Shown here: positions 46,962 through 58,149 of the stretch, piece by piece | How positions within the stretch are numbered: the first letter of the stretch is position 1 | Layout: every line of letters starts with the position of its first letter | Source: Eupeodes corollae | Taxonomy: Eukaryota > Arthropoda > Insecta > Diptera > Syrphidae | Assembly: GCF_945859685.1 (NCBI RefSeq) | Contig: NC_079148.1 | Span: forward strand, 3,038,001-3,102,000 | Direction of reading: 5' to 3' | Length of the DNA: 64,000 bases | Translations under genes and position numbers: made by a program | The notes under the pieces: model-generated | What the model saw: the letters and a program-made list of their open reading frames with translations, nothing else | Told to the model about the DNA's origin: nothing | The model's database searches: none

Positions 46962-47614
46962 CTTACTTACTTAAGGTGGCGCTACACTCCTTTGTGAACT
47001 AGGGCCTCACCCAACAAACTTCTCCATCTAGCTCGGTCCTTAGCTAGATGTTTCCAGTTTTGCGCTCCAAGTTGGGTGAGGTCACCTTCCACTTGTGCGC
47101 GCCACCTGATCCGCGGTCTTCCTCGCTACTGCTCTGTCCTGTGGGTATGGATTCGAAGACTCCGGGCCGGAGCATTAGTTTCCTTGCGCTCTACGTGACC
47201 CAGCCATCTTAGTCGTTGGATTTTTACCCTTCTGGCTAAGTCTACGTCGCTGTACAGCCCGTACAGCTCGTCGTTCCATCTTCTCCTCTATTCCCCTTCG
47301 ATGCATACGGGACCGTAGATCACACGAAGAACTTTTCTCTCGAAGCGACCCAAGGTACTTTCATCCGATTTTGTCATAGTCCATACTTCTACACCGACCG
47401 TATAGCAGGACGGGGATGATAAGGGTCTTATATAGCAACACTTTGGTCACTCGAGAGACGACTTTACCACTCAATTGCTTTCTTAGCCCAAGGAAACAGC
47501 GGTTAGCAAGAGTTATTCTGCGTTTGATCTCAGCGCTGGTGTTGTTTTCTGCGTTTACAGCGGAGCCTAGGTAAACGAATTCCTTGACTACCTCAAAGTT
47601 ACGTCTGTTAAAGT
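46962..47614 (-). mobile_element. RTE-clade LINE, 5'-truncated, with 11-bp target duplication
   Basis: Minus strand from 47614: EFVYLGSAVNAENNTSAEIK, RRITLANRCFLGL and SRVTKVLLYKTLIIPVLLY, a stretch missing from the 39600-41950 copy. After LLY a 4-base duplication (ACCG at about 47396-47401) shifts the frame, followed by the C-terminal coding region, 3' UTR and the TAAG tail at 46962-46974. It is flanked by the identical 11-mer TAAAGTGGAAA at 46951-46961 and 47615-47625. The exact duplication and well-preserved sequence make it one of the younger insertions of the window. Confidence 0.9.
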
Positions 47615-47625
47615 TAAAGTGGAAA
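47615..47625. repeat. Target-site duplication (right) of RTE copy
   Basis: TAAAGTGGAAA at the 5'-truncated end of the LINE, partner of 46951-46961. Confidence 0.85.
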
Positions 47626-48164
47626 ACAAACTTAAAAACTTAGTTGTTTCTATGCCACAAGGAAGTCTGTTTTCAGAATCATAAAACAGCTGTACAGCTT
47701 TCAATCTAATTCAACTTTAAGCTACATTGGTTCTTATCATCGAAACCAATAATTCGAATTTTGTTAACAGGCTAATTGTAGCTCAGAGTTAAAAATTAGT
47801 AGATGAGTTCAGGGGTCCATCATACAAAAAGTAAACTTGGGCCTGAATTCGAAAGGATGGAAAATGTTATTTGTTTCTAATTGTAAGTCGTCTTTGCGTT
47901 TTGAATTCTTAATGATTAAGAATAATTTTTATTATTAAAATCAAATTTGAACGGACGTTTAACTACTATAAGACGGTCAACGTAAACTCTTCGAGTAAAT
48001 TGAAAACGTAAGCTTCAACACATATTTTTGAGTCAATGCGTTGACACTTTTCTATAATCCTGTAATATCTGAGTCAATGCTATCGGGACACGATGAATCG
48101 TTTTTAGGACTTTCAGTCATTTGCAATGACCGTGTCTCAACATTCATAGGGAACAATTTAATAC

Positions 48165-48325
48165 CGTTGTGTGTCATATGCTTATATTGCACCAATTATG
48201 ATATTTTGAAAAAGCTTTAAGTGAATATTAAAAATAACGTTGACTCACATACAAATTATTTTTTAAATTCGTGTGATCGTCAAAGTTTTGAGAGTCAACG
48301 CGTTGACAATTATGCGCTAGGTACA
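48165..48325. repeat. Dispersed direct repeat, copy 1
   Basis: GTGTGTCATATGCTTATATTGCACCAAT..., AACGTTGACTCA, GTGTGATCGTCAAAGTTTTGAG and CAACGCGTTGACA recur in the same order at 52493-52640. A related phrase (GAGTCAATGCGTTGACAC) also occurs just upstream near 48030. No coding content. Family unknown. Confidence 0.7.
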
Positions 48326-48329
48326 ACTT

Positions 48330-50640
48330 TCAACGGTTTTCATCATTGAAATCAAGTTGCCAAATTTTTTGACTGGTTGGCTTCAGCTTTCATTGGAAAT
48401 TTGTGTCATTAAGTAAAGAAATAAAGTATTTTTTTATAAACAAAACCTAAAAATGATTAACTTTATTTTGACATCATACGAGTACATAACAAATAAAATG
48501 CACGACTGGATCGCACGAACTTGCTCCTGTATGCAAAAAGTCTTTTAAAAAAGTACTTATATAAGATTTAGAAATATACCTGTAAAATAAGTTTGTCTTC
48601 AAAGACATAAATGCATTTAATTTGTCAAAAAAACGCACGATCTTTGTATATGAAAACCATAGTACTCCCATGAGCAGAAACTATTAGGGCGACCAGATGC
48701 CGAGTCGTTGGCGTGGCGTTAGTATCGAAAGTGGAGAAATTCAGCGGGAGCGAGAGAAAAATATTATTTAAATTTCTATGAGCAGTCAGCAGAATAAGGG
48801 ATATAATTAATTTTCGACCCAAAAAGTCTACACAATTTCCTTAATATTTGAGTCTATCCTTATATATGTGTTCACATAAAGAGCTTCCATATGAAGGTTG
48901 ATGAATTTGTTTTTGTTTTTTATATCAATGCACTTTATATAAAAAACGGAAAAGTAAAACAAAATGGCTAAATATTGTATCTAATAAGGGGATGAAAGAC
49001 ACTTTTGCATGCTTACGTCAGCTGTTTAGGATCTTTTACCGATATTTGTTTTTATTTAATTTTAATTCATAAGTCTGCTTTTACTTGGGTACGATCTTTG
49101 TATATGAAAAATGGTTTCTATTATGTATAAAGCTAAGATGCGTTCCATATAGATTAAACTTGTTCCTTAAAAGCTTTTTTCCTTTAGATAGCTTTATTGT
49201 AATTTCATATTAGAAGAACCAGGATGGAAAATAAATAAGATAAGAAAGAGGCAGACCATGAATGTTTAAATTGTAAAGCGATCGCCTATTGGTTGTGTAG
49301 CGAGATAGCAGGTAGATGTCTAAAACGACTAAAGAATAGTTCATTGGCTAGCTTAGCTTTATGTAGATAGATAGATAAGGACATGTTTATGATGATAATG
49401 AAGGAATGTTATTGGTAGCTAAAAGGTACATACTACATTCCTTCTTTACTATAAGTTTTCAGCGCTAACATGAAGTTTTTACGTTCAGTTTATTTATTTT
49501 GTTAAAGTTTAAAAAAATAACAAGCATACGAACAGGTACAAGAAATTGCTATTCATGTGTTGTTTACAGCCGGGATTTTGTGCGTTTTGGATTTTAGTTA
49601 TGAAGTGACATGTAAGCAGTAGTTGTAGAAGTTGTACGTAATACCTTTATAAGTAGGTATAATGTGTATGCGTTGAAAAAGTGATTCTAATAGAAAATAC
49701 ATATACTCTTTCTGGCCCGTTTCTTTAACTTGTACTAAGTTTATATAGGCGAACGAAAGTAAATCATGTGTGAAACAACCTTATTCGTAAAGAATAATAT
49801 TTTAAAATCACATATACAAAGTTACCAAGATAATACTTCTTGATAGACACTTTAAAATAGATTGTTGATTAAATATATCATATTCGTTAATCCGATACAG
49901 TTGCGCTACATGGGCGGCCATCGTTGGTATTTACAATAATTTTAGTTATAAAAATACATAAATATGTACCAAATGCACCTATTTAGATAAAAGCTAGGAA
50001 TGTAATTACAATTTTGTCAAAATAATGCGATCTTTCGGGCTCATGCACAGTTAAAATATTTAAAAAAAAACTGTTTTAAGATTCAAAATTTCGCCTGAAA
50101 AATAAGTTTGTCTTCAAAAATTTAAATGCCATTTTATAAATAAAAAAACATTTGATTTTTCAAATTTTTTTTATGAAAATCGTTAGAGCGTTTTTTTTTT
50201 AAATTAATTTTGTATGTATAAAATTTTTCAATTTTGTTCTAAAAATATTTTTGGTATGCAGTTGTTTAGATATTAAAAATATACGCTACACATTTGAATT
50301 TCGTAAAAAAATGTTGACTTGTTTTTGAGATATAAAATTTTGAAAAAATAAAATTCAATATTTTTTTTTAAAATCCAAATAATAAAAAATTACACTTTTG
50401 ATAATCAACTATTGTAAAAGCAATATAAGAGCTTATTCAGAAAAAAAATTATTGAAATCGGTTTATAAGTTGCTGAGAAAATTAAAAAATAAAATAACGG
50501 TTCTATGAGCGGTACCTTTTCTGAGCAATACAAAAATTTGTTTTTCTTATTGAAAGAAGCCAAGTAAAAAAATAAAATTTTAGAGAAAATTTAAAGAAAA
50601 TCTATCGGTTTGTTTTTGAGAAAATTCGAATTTTCGTTTT
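48330..50640. other. No gene seen
   Basis: AT-rich sequence rich in A and T homopolymers, particularly 50040-50640. No coding motif was recognised. TACGATCTTTGTATATGAAAA near 49090 and GCACGATCTTTGTATATGAAAACC near 48635 are short shared phrases. Confidence 0.4.
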
Positions 50641-50649
50641 TTGACCAAA

Positions 50650-50930
50650 AAAATTGTATGGTGGCCACTGTTAATTTTGATCTTAAAAAAAAAATTTAAA
50701 AAACGCCTAACGCGAATCTGCTCAAAACCTTATCTTCCAAGTTTGAACTCAATCGACCCAATGGTTTAGGCTGTAGGAGCGTGGACAGACAGACAAAATC
50801 GACCGGACGGAATCGCGGGACCCACTTTTTTCGACTTCTCTACCATCGTAATATCATGTTTGATTAAAATCTCGAGTTCGAAATTTTGCACGAATGCAAA
50901 ACTTGCCATATAGTTCCTATATGTCGCAAG
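50650..50930. repeat. Interspersed-repeat-like segment
   Basis: TGGACAGACAGACAAAATCGACCGGACGG, then GCGGGACCCACTTTTTTCGAC, a TACCATCGTAATATCATG block and CTATATGTCGCAAGTAAAAA form a GC-richer segment of a type I recall from repeats in insect genomes. No element boundaries or coding sequence were identified. Confidence 0.45.
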
Positions 50931-50935
50931 TAAAA

Positions 50936-51030
50936 AATAATGACTCTCTTAATCATATAAAGATCTCGATACAAAATGTCCAATGATTAAAACCAATAAT
51001 AGCTATAACTTACATTTTATGTTCGAAGAA
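50936..51030. repeat. Dispersed direct repeat B, copy 1
   Basis: AATGACTCTCTTAATCAT...AATCTCG or AGATCTCG, ACAAAATGTCCAATGATTAAA and CCAATAA, then ATCGAAGA/TTCGAAGAATG, recur at 53172-53265 with scattered differences. Confidence 0.65.
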
Positions 51031-51139
51031 TGTCATGACTGCATAACCGATTTTAATCAAAATTTTACACCGTGTGCAATTTGATACAACTTGAAAGATA
51101 GGATAGATTACATTTTAATTTATGATTGAAATATTATTA

Positions 51140-52250
51140 ACTTCCCATAGGAAGTTATTGTAATGGTTCCGATTTGACGTTCGTACGTACGTACGTTCCC
51201 AACGTTTTTTTCGTTGTTCATAACTCAAGAACCAGAAGAGATATCGACTTCAAATAAATTTTGTTATACAGATAATAATGCAGAAATTGCTCTCAAGAAA
51301 ATTGCGTGGCAGTTTTTTTTTACCATAGCAGTTTAAAAAAAAAGGTGAACATTTTAGTTAACCCTAAATATCTTACGAACCAAAAACGCTAGAGACTTGA
51401 ATTAATTTTTATATTATAAATTGTAACGTGATACCAAAGAAGTATATTTTTGAAAAAAATCTAGATAACGGTTTTTTTATAAACATAAAAAAAATGAAAA
51501 AAAAATTGTCACCTCGAAAATTTTGTACAACGAAAAATAATGTTTTTATACCTGGTAAAATTTTGAGAAAAATGGAATTGACAGTTTTTTTTATAAAAAA
51601 TAAAAAAACTAAAAAAACATTACCCAAAGTTGGTAAAAATTAAGTTCCAACTCAAATATCTTTCCAAGTATTTGAGATTATGGCTTCGAACTAATTTTAA
51701 CTTATAAGAAATATTGTTTTCAACATTCGCAAAGATTTTGAGTAAAATCAAAGACAATAAAATCAAAAACAAAAAGACAATACTAAAACTTGGTAAAATT
51801 TTACTTGCGACTCAAATAGCTTTTCAAAAATTAAAAATATTGTCTTAAAACTTTTTTTTTATTTCACAGAAAATATTGTTTTCGGTATTCAGTAGTTTTT
51901 TTTTATAAAAGTCCAACAGTCCGTTAAAATCTACAAAAAATAGTACGCAAATTTGGTAAAAATTGATGTTCGGTTCTTGACATCTCTCAAAATAATTTCA
52001 TTCATCTATTCATTAGTAAAAATTTGTTTTCGACTAAAAATCTATTTAACAAAACTAGATTTCCAAACTAAACTATTTCTTTATATAAAAAATATTGTTG
52101 GTAATTTTAAATTTGTAAGAATAATTCAACTGATAACTTTTTTAACCCAACACGAAAGCCTACAAACTTTTAATGAAGACAAATCGACAGACGGGATGGG
52201 AAGTTATCAATTTGGGTCGCATCCCAGTTCATTTTTTTAAATGTTAATAG
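51140..52250. repeat. Long AT-rich repeat unit A
   Basis: Begins with the palindrome TAACTTCCCATAGGAAGTTA (about 51140), then CGTACGTACGTACGTT, and contains internally repeated, diverged phrases (ACAGAAAATATTGTTTTC, GGTAAAATTTTGA, CTACAAAAAATAGTACGCAA). It ends GACAGACGGGATGGGAAGTTATC...GCATCCCA near 52230, where GGGATG and CATCCC can pair. The same phrases recur in order at 53540-54190. The open frame 51428-51643 lies in this repeat and is not a gene. Confidence 0.65.
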
Positions 52251-52492
52251 AAGTATTTTCCATGTAAGTTTTATAATTTAATTTTAATGTAGAGTTAGAA
52301 TTTCTATTTTCCCAAATGCTCTATCTCTCCAATAATGTTATATTTACATTAATATATATTTACTCATTTTATTCTTTATCAATACGACATTAAACGTTAT
52401 TTTGATGTTTTTCTTTTAGATATAACTTTTCTTAGAATACCGTTAAGATTTGTATTTACGTCTAATGCTAAAATTAAGAACTATCCAAAAGT

Positions 52493-52640
52493 TGTGTGTC
52501 ATATGCTAATATTGCACCAATGTTAATATTCTTGGAAAGAAAAATTAAAAATAGCGTTGACTCATATACAATTTTTTTTTAATATCGTGTGATCGTCAAA
52601 GTTTTGAGTGTGAACGCGTTGACAGCTAGGTGCCAGGTAT
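52493..52640. repeat. Dispersed direct repeat, copy 2
   Basis: Second copy of the 48165-48325 sequence, about 4.3 kb away in the same orientation: GTGTGTCATATGCTAATATTGCACCAAT and GTGTGATCGTCAAAGTTTTGAG are nearly identical, and the middle is diverged. Confidence 0.7.
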
Positions 52641-52649
52641 AGCTTTTAT

Positions 52650-53170
52650 TAGGCAGGTTCAGACGACTTAAGGAACTTGAAAGTTAAGGAAGTTTTTAGT
52701 ATCAGAATGGTCTGCTGCCAAAAAGTTACCTTACTATTAAGGCAACTTTAATGGAAAGACAAGTCTTCTTCTGTAAAACTGACAGTTGATAATGTTGTTT
52801 CATTCAACTGAAAGCTGAACTTTATTACTCCATGATCTATTTATTTTCTACACAACTTTATTTAATGCTTTCTGTAAAAGGGTTAATTGTTTATTTCGAA
52901 AATAAATAAGTAATCGTCATGGACTTGTAGCTTGCCAAAAGAGTGTTAAGTAGACAATAATGTTTTTGGTACTTTTTGTACTATGAACTTAAAGGTAAAG
53001 TAGAAGTTTGCGATGTAAAGTTCTAAATTTGAAATTCATGATACTTGAAAATCTAGGTAGTTGGCTTATTCAAAATGTACGTTCAAAGAATGAAGTTGAC
53101 TGCAAATGAAGTCCATTATGTTGTATACAAAATAACAAACAAAATCTAGAAATTTTTACCTTCCAACCGA
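52650..53170. other. No gene seen
   Basis: Unique-looking AT-rich spacer between repeat copies. Confidence 0.4.
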
Positions 53171-53171
53171 A

Positions 53172-53265
53172 CAAATAAAGACTCTCTCTTAATCATTTTA
53201 AAATCTCGCAACAAAATGTTCAATGATTAAAGCCAATAACTGAAATTTTAGGATCGAAGAGTGGC
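53172..53265. repeat. Dispersed direct repeat B, copy 2
   Basis: AAAGACTCTCTCTTAATCATTTT, CAACAAAATGTTCAATGATTAAAGCCAATAA and GGATCGAAGAGTGGCAT correspond to 50936-51030. Confidence 0.65.
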
Positions 53266-53539
53266 ATTTGTGTGATACTCAAAGTTTCATGCATTGACAC
53301 TGGGAACGTTGATTGAAAATTTTTAATTTGATCGTGACGTCAGAGAGAAATTTTGACTCTTTATGTTAAACATGTAATTGCAGTTTAAGCAACTTTGTCA
53401 GGAGAATAATTCCATTAAATGATTAAAGGATTTGTCAAATTGAAAATGTTCATGTTTTTTTGACGTTTTAAGGTCCCTTAAATCTAAATTCAAATATTTT
53501 CAGAGAGATGTATAATTTAATAATTGTTACTGAAACTAA

Positions 53540-54190
53540 AAGCAACAAAATTGTCACCTCGAATATTTTAGGCACAGCAGATGATTGTGCATCCAGAATA
53601 ATTGTATAATTAACGAAAAATAACGTTTTTGCCATCTGGTAAAATTTTGACAAAAATTGAACTGACAATTTTTTTTATAAGAAATATATACTCAAACAAA
53701 ATCCTAAAAGTTAGTAAAAATTGATTTTCAACTCTTTTTTTAAAAAATCTGAAATATTGGCTTCAAACTTATTTCATCTCACAGAAAATATTGTTTTTGA
53801 CATTCAGGATTTTTTTTTTAAAAAAATCCAACTGTCAGTTTTATCTTAAAAAATTAAAATCTACAAAAAATAGTACGCAACATTAGTAAAAAATGATGTT
53901 TTCGTGGAGATATTGACTTCAAATTAATTGTATTCTTCGAATTTGTATTTGTTTATATAAGAAATACAAACTTTAAGGATATACTACTAAAATTGGTAAA
54001 AATTGGTTTTTCGACTAAAAATAGATTCTCAAATCAAACTATTTCATCATATGCAAAATATTGTTGGTAACTTAAATTTTTTTTAAATACTTCAACTGAT
54101 AGCTCTTTTAACAAAATACGAAATCCTACAAACCTTTTAAGCAAGACAAATTGACAGACAGGATGGGTCGCATCTTCGCCTCTTTTTTAA
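53540..54190. repeat. Long AT-rich repeat unit A, partial copy
   Basis: Parallels 51500-52240: ACGAAAAATAACGTTTTTGCC, CTGGTAAAATTTTGACAAAAAT, ACAGAAAATATTGTTTTTGACATTCAG, CTACAAAAAATAGTACGCAA, ATATTGTTGGTAAC and finally TTGACAGACAGGATGGGTCGCATC. The 5' palindromic start of unit A is absent. Confidence 0.62.
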
Positions 54191-54199
54191 TTAATTTAT

Positions 54200-54445
54200 A
54201 AGAAAAATTCAACTAACAACTTTTTTTTACAAAACACGAGAACCTAAAAAATAAACAAAAATTAATGAGAAATGGTTTTCTACTCAAGTATCAAGAGAAC
54301 GACAAAAAAATAAACTAAGTCTTCAAATTTTGTATCTCACAAAGAATATTATAATTTATATTTTGTAAAAGTTTTAGAAAAATTGGCAGACGGCAAGGAA
54401 AGGAAGTTATCAGTTTGGGCCACATCCCAGCCTATTTTTGAAATT
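54200..54445. repeat. Long AT-rich repeat unit A, third partial copy
   Basis: A short third relic beginning with ATTCAACTAACAACTTTTTTTTAC and ending GGAAGTTATCAGTTTGGGCCACATCCCAGCC, which matches the terminal hairpin segment of unit A at 52198-52232. Confidence 0.6.
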
Positions 54446-54449
54446 TGTT

Positions 54450-56236
54450 CTTCTGAGAAATGGTTAAAAAAATCCTTAAATAGCCTTAAATTTCAAGTCG
54501 AATTAAATTTGAATCTCATTTTGTAAAACAATTTGTATGTAAGTGCCTTGATTTGATAAAATTTTAATATACAATTTCCATTCCTAAGTTATTTTGATAT
54601 ACAAAGTTCACATCAGCCTGGCAAGTAAATGCCTTACCCGAATCGAACATCAAACCAAAAACAGTCACCACCAAAATTATACACTCACTTCGCTTACAAC
54701 ATCAAACATTTCTGGTTGTTTTCATCGAATATCTACAAAAGTACAAATCCACAGCCAGCAAGAGCTAAAAGAGCTAACATAAACTTGTATTTCCCTCATC
54801 AACATCACTTTTCAATTCAATACTTCAGTTGAGGATTATTCGTTGTCGGAGGTAGTTAGAGGCACGGTTTCATTCGTTCCGTTTTTGTGTTTTTTCTTCT
54901 CGTTTTTGAAAAAATTCGAACCGTCCGACTGACGATTTTATGGATACCATAACATTGTGCGTTTCCTATAAGATTGTTGTTTTATATAATTTCTAATCTG
55001 TCGATTCTATCAAAGCCATTTGACCTATTTGTTATTACTTAATTGTATCTGAAAGCGTTTTATGTTACGTTTTTCCCATAATATCACTTCCATATTATTT
55101 TATTCTGCCTACAAGAACAAGAAAAACAGCTGAGTGACGGTATTTTTGTGTTGAGGAAAAACGACAAAGTAGTGCCAACTTCACTTTCCAGTTAAAAGTT
55201 CAGAAAAGAGTTGTGTTTTTCTGTCTTGAGTACTGCTTGGAATTGAAAATTGAAAAATCTGCATAACGTAAACGTAGAACAAGACAAATGACAGTGGTTG
55301 TTGTTTTACTTCTGTTTTTTTAAACGTCATGACGTGTGTAGTGTGTAGTTTGTTGTTGTGACTTCTGTGACCAGCAGCGGCGCGCGGATTGCGGAATGCG
55401 ATAAAAAAGAGCTAGGTCGTCCGTTGTCGTTGTCATTGTCGTCGATTATTTTTCTTTTATTTTTATGTTTTGTTATTGTCTTCATTTGAAGTTAAGGTGG
55501 GCCCTCTTGGTCAGCACTAAATAAAGATAAAGACGCGAAAGAAAAACAACAAACGTGTGAAATCATCCCTAAGTTTTGCCACATTCTTGGGCTCAAAAGG
55601 TGTTTGGCCTTATTCGTTCTATTTCTGTCATGATTGGTAACTAAAATAGTTTAGCGGTTTTATTTTTGCATTAATAACCGAACGCGAACGTGAACGTGAA
55701 CGCGAACGCGACCTAGTGATTGCGATTCTGAATCCGATTGGTTATTCGTATTCGTAACGTTACAAAGTTACTTTTATTTGATGTATCTATCTATTTTCTA
55801 AATATTCGCATGTTTTTGAATATAGAAATACATAAGGAAGAAGATATCTAAAGGCCTACGACTATAATAGGTTATTTATGCAGCACGATGATGTAATTTA
55901 TGATAATGATAAACATGGAACGAGAATGTGTGTTTTGGATAGTGTTTGGGCGGGAATATTATAATTAATTCTGCTAACAGTTAAACGTATTGATTTTTCT
56001 GTGTTTTTCCCTTGAATTCAAAAAAGAAAACAAAAAATTAGATAAACATTGTGAGTTAATAAATAGAGCGTATCTAATTAAGTGATATTGCTTGATATCT
56101 CTCTGGTGTGTTCGGGGTACCTATTCACGTCATAGATAAATATATTAGATACACAGGTGAAATCTGCTTTTATAGAGCAAGCGGTAGCTGAAGGTACCAT
56201 TCAAATAAAGTGAGTGATAAATTACGAGTAAACAAA
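54450..56236 (+). promoter_or_regulatory. Probable promoter and 5' UTR region of the integrin gene
   Basis: GC content rises from about 55370 (GACCAGCAGCGGCGCGCGGATTG) through 55720, unlike the surrounding DNA, and the sequence continues without a good open frame to the integrin start codon at 56237. At 55681-55710 five tandem hexamers AACGYG (GAACGCGAACGTGAACG...) occur. This is a plausible promoter and long 5' UTR, possibly with further upstream introns. No TATA box or initiator can be fixed by eye. The small frames 54594-54832 are not supported as genes. Confidence 0.4.
55681..55710. repeat. AACGYG hexamer tandem repeat
   Basis: Five consecutive hexamers alternating AACGCG and AACGTG, CpG-rich, about 530 bases upstream of the integrin start codon. 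It could be a transcription-factor site cluster or part of the 5' UTR; the sequence alone does not decide. Confidence 0.6.
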
Positions 56237-56574
56237 ATGCATCAGTTACACCAGGAGGCGTCGTTCGAGCAGACATCCAGAAAGTTTCAAAAACATATTC
56301 ATACAAATTCAAATATCGATGATGATGATGATTATGATCAAGTGAAATCATCTCATCGTCAGGGAAGTGCCATGTCGTCTTCTTTTGCAAGCAATTATTG
56401 TTGCTTAGTGTTTAGTGTTGTTTTGTTAATTATTAGCAATAGTTTTTATGCATATGGATTTAATTTGGAAAACCGACTGCCGATCGTCAAGTATGGAGAT
56501 AGCTCAACATATTTTGGATATTCGATAGCGACGCATGTTATTGGAGAATATAACATTCCAAATAATACTAAATG
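56237..56574 (+). CDS. mew: Integrin alpha, first coding exon (mew/alphaPS1-like)
   Basis: 112 codons plus two bases, ending at a strong donor (G|GTAAGT, GT at 56575). The exon holds a hydrophilic N-terminal part with an acidic run (IDDDDDYD, residues 27-34), a hydrophobic signal sequence (about residues 54-72, YCCLVFSVVLLIISNSFYAY), and then the start of the mature alpha chain, FNLENRLPIVKYGDSSTYFGYSI (75 onward), the first beta-propeller blade. FNL-R-x-V-K-x-G-x-x-x-x-FGYS is typical of laminin-type alpha chains (vertebrate alpha 3/6/7, fly alphaPS1). PS2 and PS3-type chains differ, so mew is the best match, though one exon is limited evidence. The ATG at 56237 (context CAAAATG) gives a 53-residue extension before the hydrophobic core; the in-frame Met-46 (ATG at 56372) would give a conventional signal peptide. 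The remaining exons lie beyond the window. Confidence 0.85.
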
Positions 56575-56765
56575 GTAAGTTTTCAAAAAAAATTAAACAA
56601 ATTTGAGATAACTTTTAAGTCCAATTAGAACAAATACATTTACTTAGTTTGAAAGATTAGCTTATAATGGGAATTTCCAAATAGACGGTAATTTTTGAGC
56701 TACATGAAAAGTTTGAATGGATGTTATCTATGGTTTGACATTTCTGCTCATTTTTTTATAATAAG
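56575..56765 (+). other. Start of integrin intron 1
   Basis: AT-rich intron sequence following the GTAAGT donor. No acceptor with an integrin-like exon occurs before the end of the window, so the intron exceeds 7.4 kb. Confidence 0.6.
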
Positions 56766-56769
56766 CTCC

Positions 56770-58140
56770 TACTCAAGGGGATATTACTACCATTATTAGA
56801 CAGGGACACAGAGAGATTTGAAGAGGAGATTTCGGTGCACATTGGTAAGGTAAGGCATTAAAGGAACCAATCTCTGTATTTGACAGTACGACGAAGTTGG
56901 GCTTAAGGGTATACTGATGAGCATTCTTAGAAGCGCGAGGATTACAGTTAAAATGTTTAAGGGTATGGAATGCAGCTGGCTCTTTCTTCTAGAGCATAAA
57001 CCGATAAATTAGGGTTACAAAGGGGTTAAACAGGAAACCTTACACGATGTTTAAGCGCAGTAAATCAGCTAATGAAGATATCATCACCAATCAATTTAAA
57101 TGGTCCTACGTTGAATACTGTCTAATAGGCTTAAGTATAAGTTGCCAGAACACCAGTCCAAAGATGGGAGTTATACTCAAGCTTTGGACGTATATTAGTG
57201 TTGTAAATAACATCCAGATCAGAAGGGGATATTTGTTCTTTCATCGGTTTAGGAAACCGGTACACCTTGCTGAAATTTTGGTCGTTACACAAGAGGTGCT
57301 TAGTGACAAACATACCGAGAATATCAGAATGTTCAGTCTCCTCAATACAAGTGTCATCCATGGATATTGAGAAGGAGGATATATTTCCACGTGGTTTCTT
57401 ATTTCCCATTGAACAATGCTGTTAAGGTAGGAATTTAATGAGCTTATCATATATAGTTATTATAAAATTCCACATCCAAAGAAGAGGGATGTGAGTGTGA
57501 AAACGAATATGAAAAGCTAATTGTATTGGATTAGAATTTGGAGATAGGAATTCATAAATAAAAATGAGAAAGAGTGTTGGAGGTAGAACAGAACCCTGGG
57601 GCACACCAGTATTTATTTTGTATCTTTCAGACTTGAATCCATCCAATACTATTTGTAATGAACGATCCGAAAGGTTATTATTAAATTACTAAATAATATA
57701 AATAAGGGATTAATGAAAACCTAAAGAACGCCTGAGGCCAAATCATATGAAATGCTTTTGAAAAACAAATGCAATAATCTTACTTCCTCCAAAACGATGC
57801 AAAGATTTGCTCCACTGTTCAGTCAGATGAGCCATGAGATCATTAGTGTTGGTTAAAAGCTTTCGATCGTCGAGACATTTCTTAGGCTGATAATCAATCA
57901 GCGTTTACATGACCTTGGAAAAAAGAGACGTAATCAGAGGGCAAAATGAGGCTGGACAAATGCTGTTGTCCAACCGCTCGGAACAAGACCTGGGGAGTAG
58001 GACACATAAAAAAACTTATATAGTGGTTTTGCGGAAATACTATCCGGGCCAAGGGATCTATGTTTGCTAAGATCTCTAAGAACTCTTACCATTATACGAG
58101 TGCAAAAAAGAAATTGGTCCTATATAGAATCACTAACTTA
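56770..58140 (-). pseudogene. Jockey/CR1-like LINE relic in the integrin intron
   Basis: Minus strand, from 58140 downward: a finger region with LVPSGWTTAFVQPHF, then a degraded palm, the box YKINTGVPQGSVLPPTLFLIFI (57600-57550), ILGMFVTKHLL, IYNTNIRPKLEYNSHLWTG (57190-57130, thumb region) and a C-terminal FHTLKHFNCNPRASKNAHQYTL block near 56960-56900. The order fits one LINE. The YADD box is lost and stops are frequent. It lies antisense to the host gene. Confidence 0.78.
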
Positions 58141-58149
58141 ATAAAGTAC

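Noticed and set aside
51428..51643. Lysine-rich 71-codon frame
   Set aside because: Lies inside an A-rich repeat unit whose other copies do not keep the frame.
56210..56236. Extension of the integrin exon from a GTG codon at 56210
   Set aside because: Eukaryotic initiation at GTG is improbable; the first ATG in good context is at 56237.
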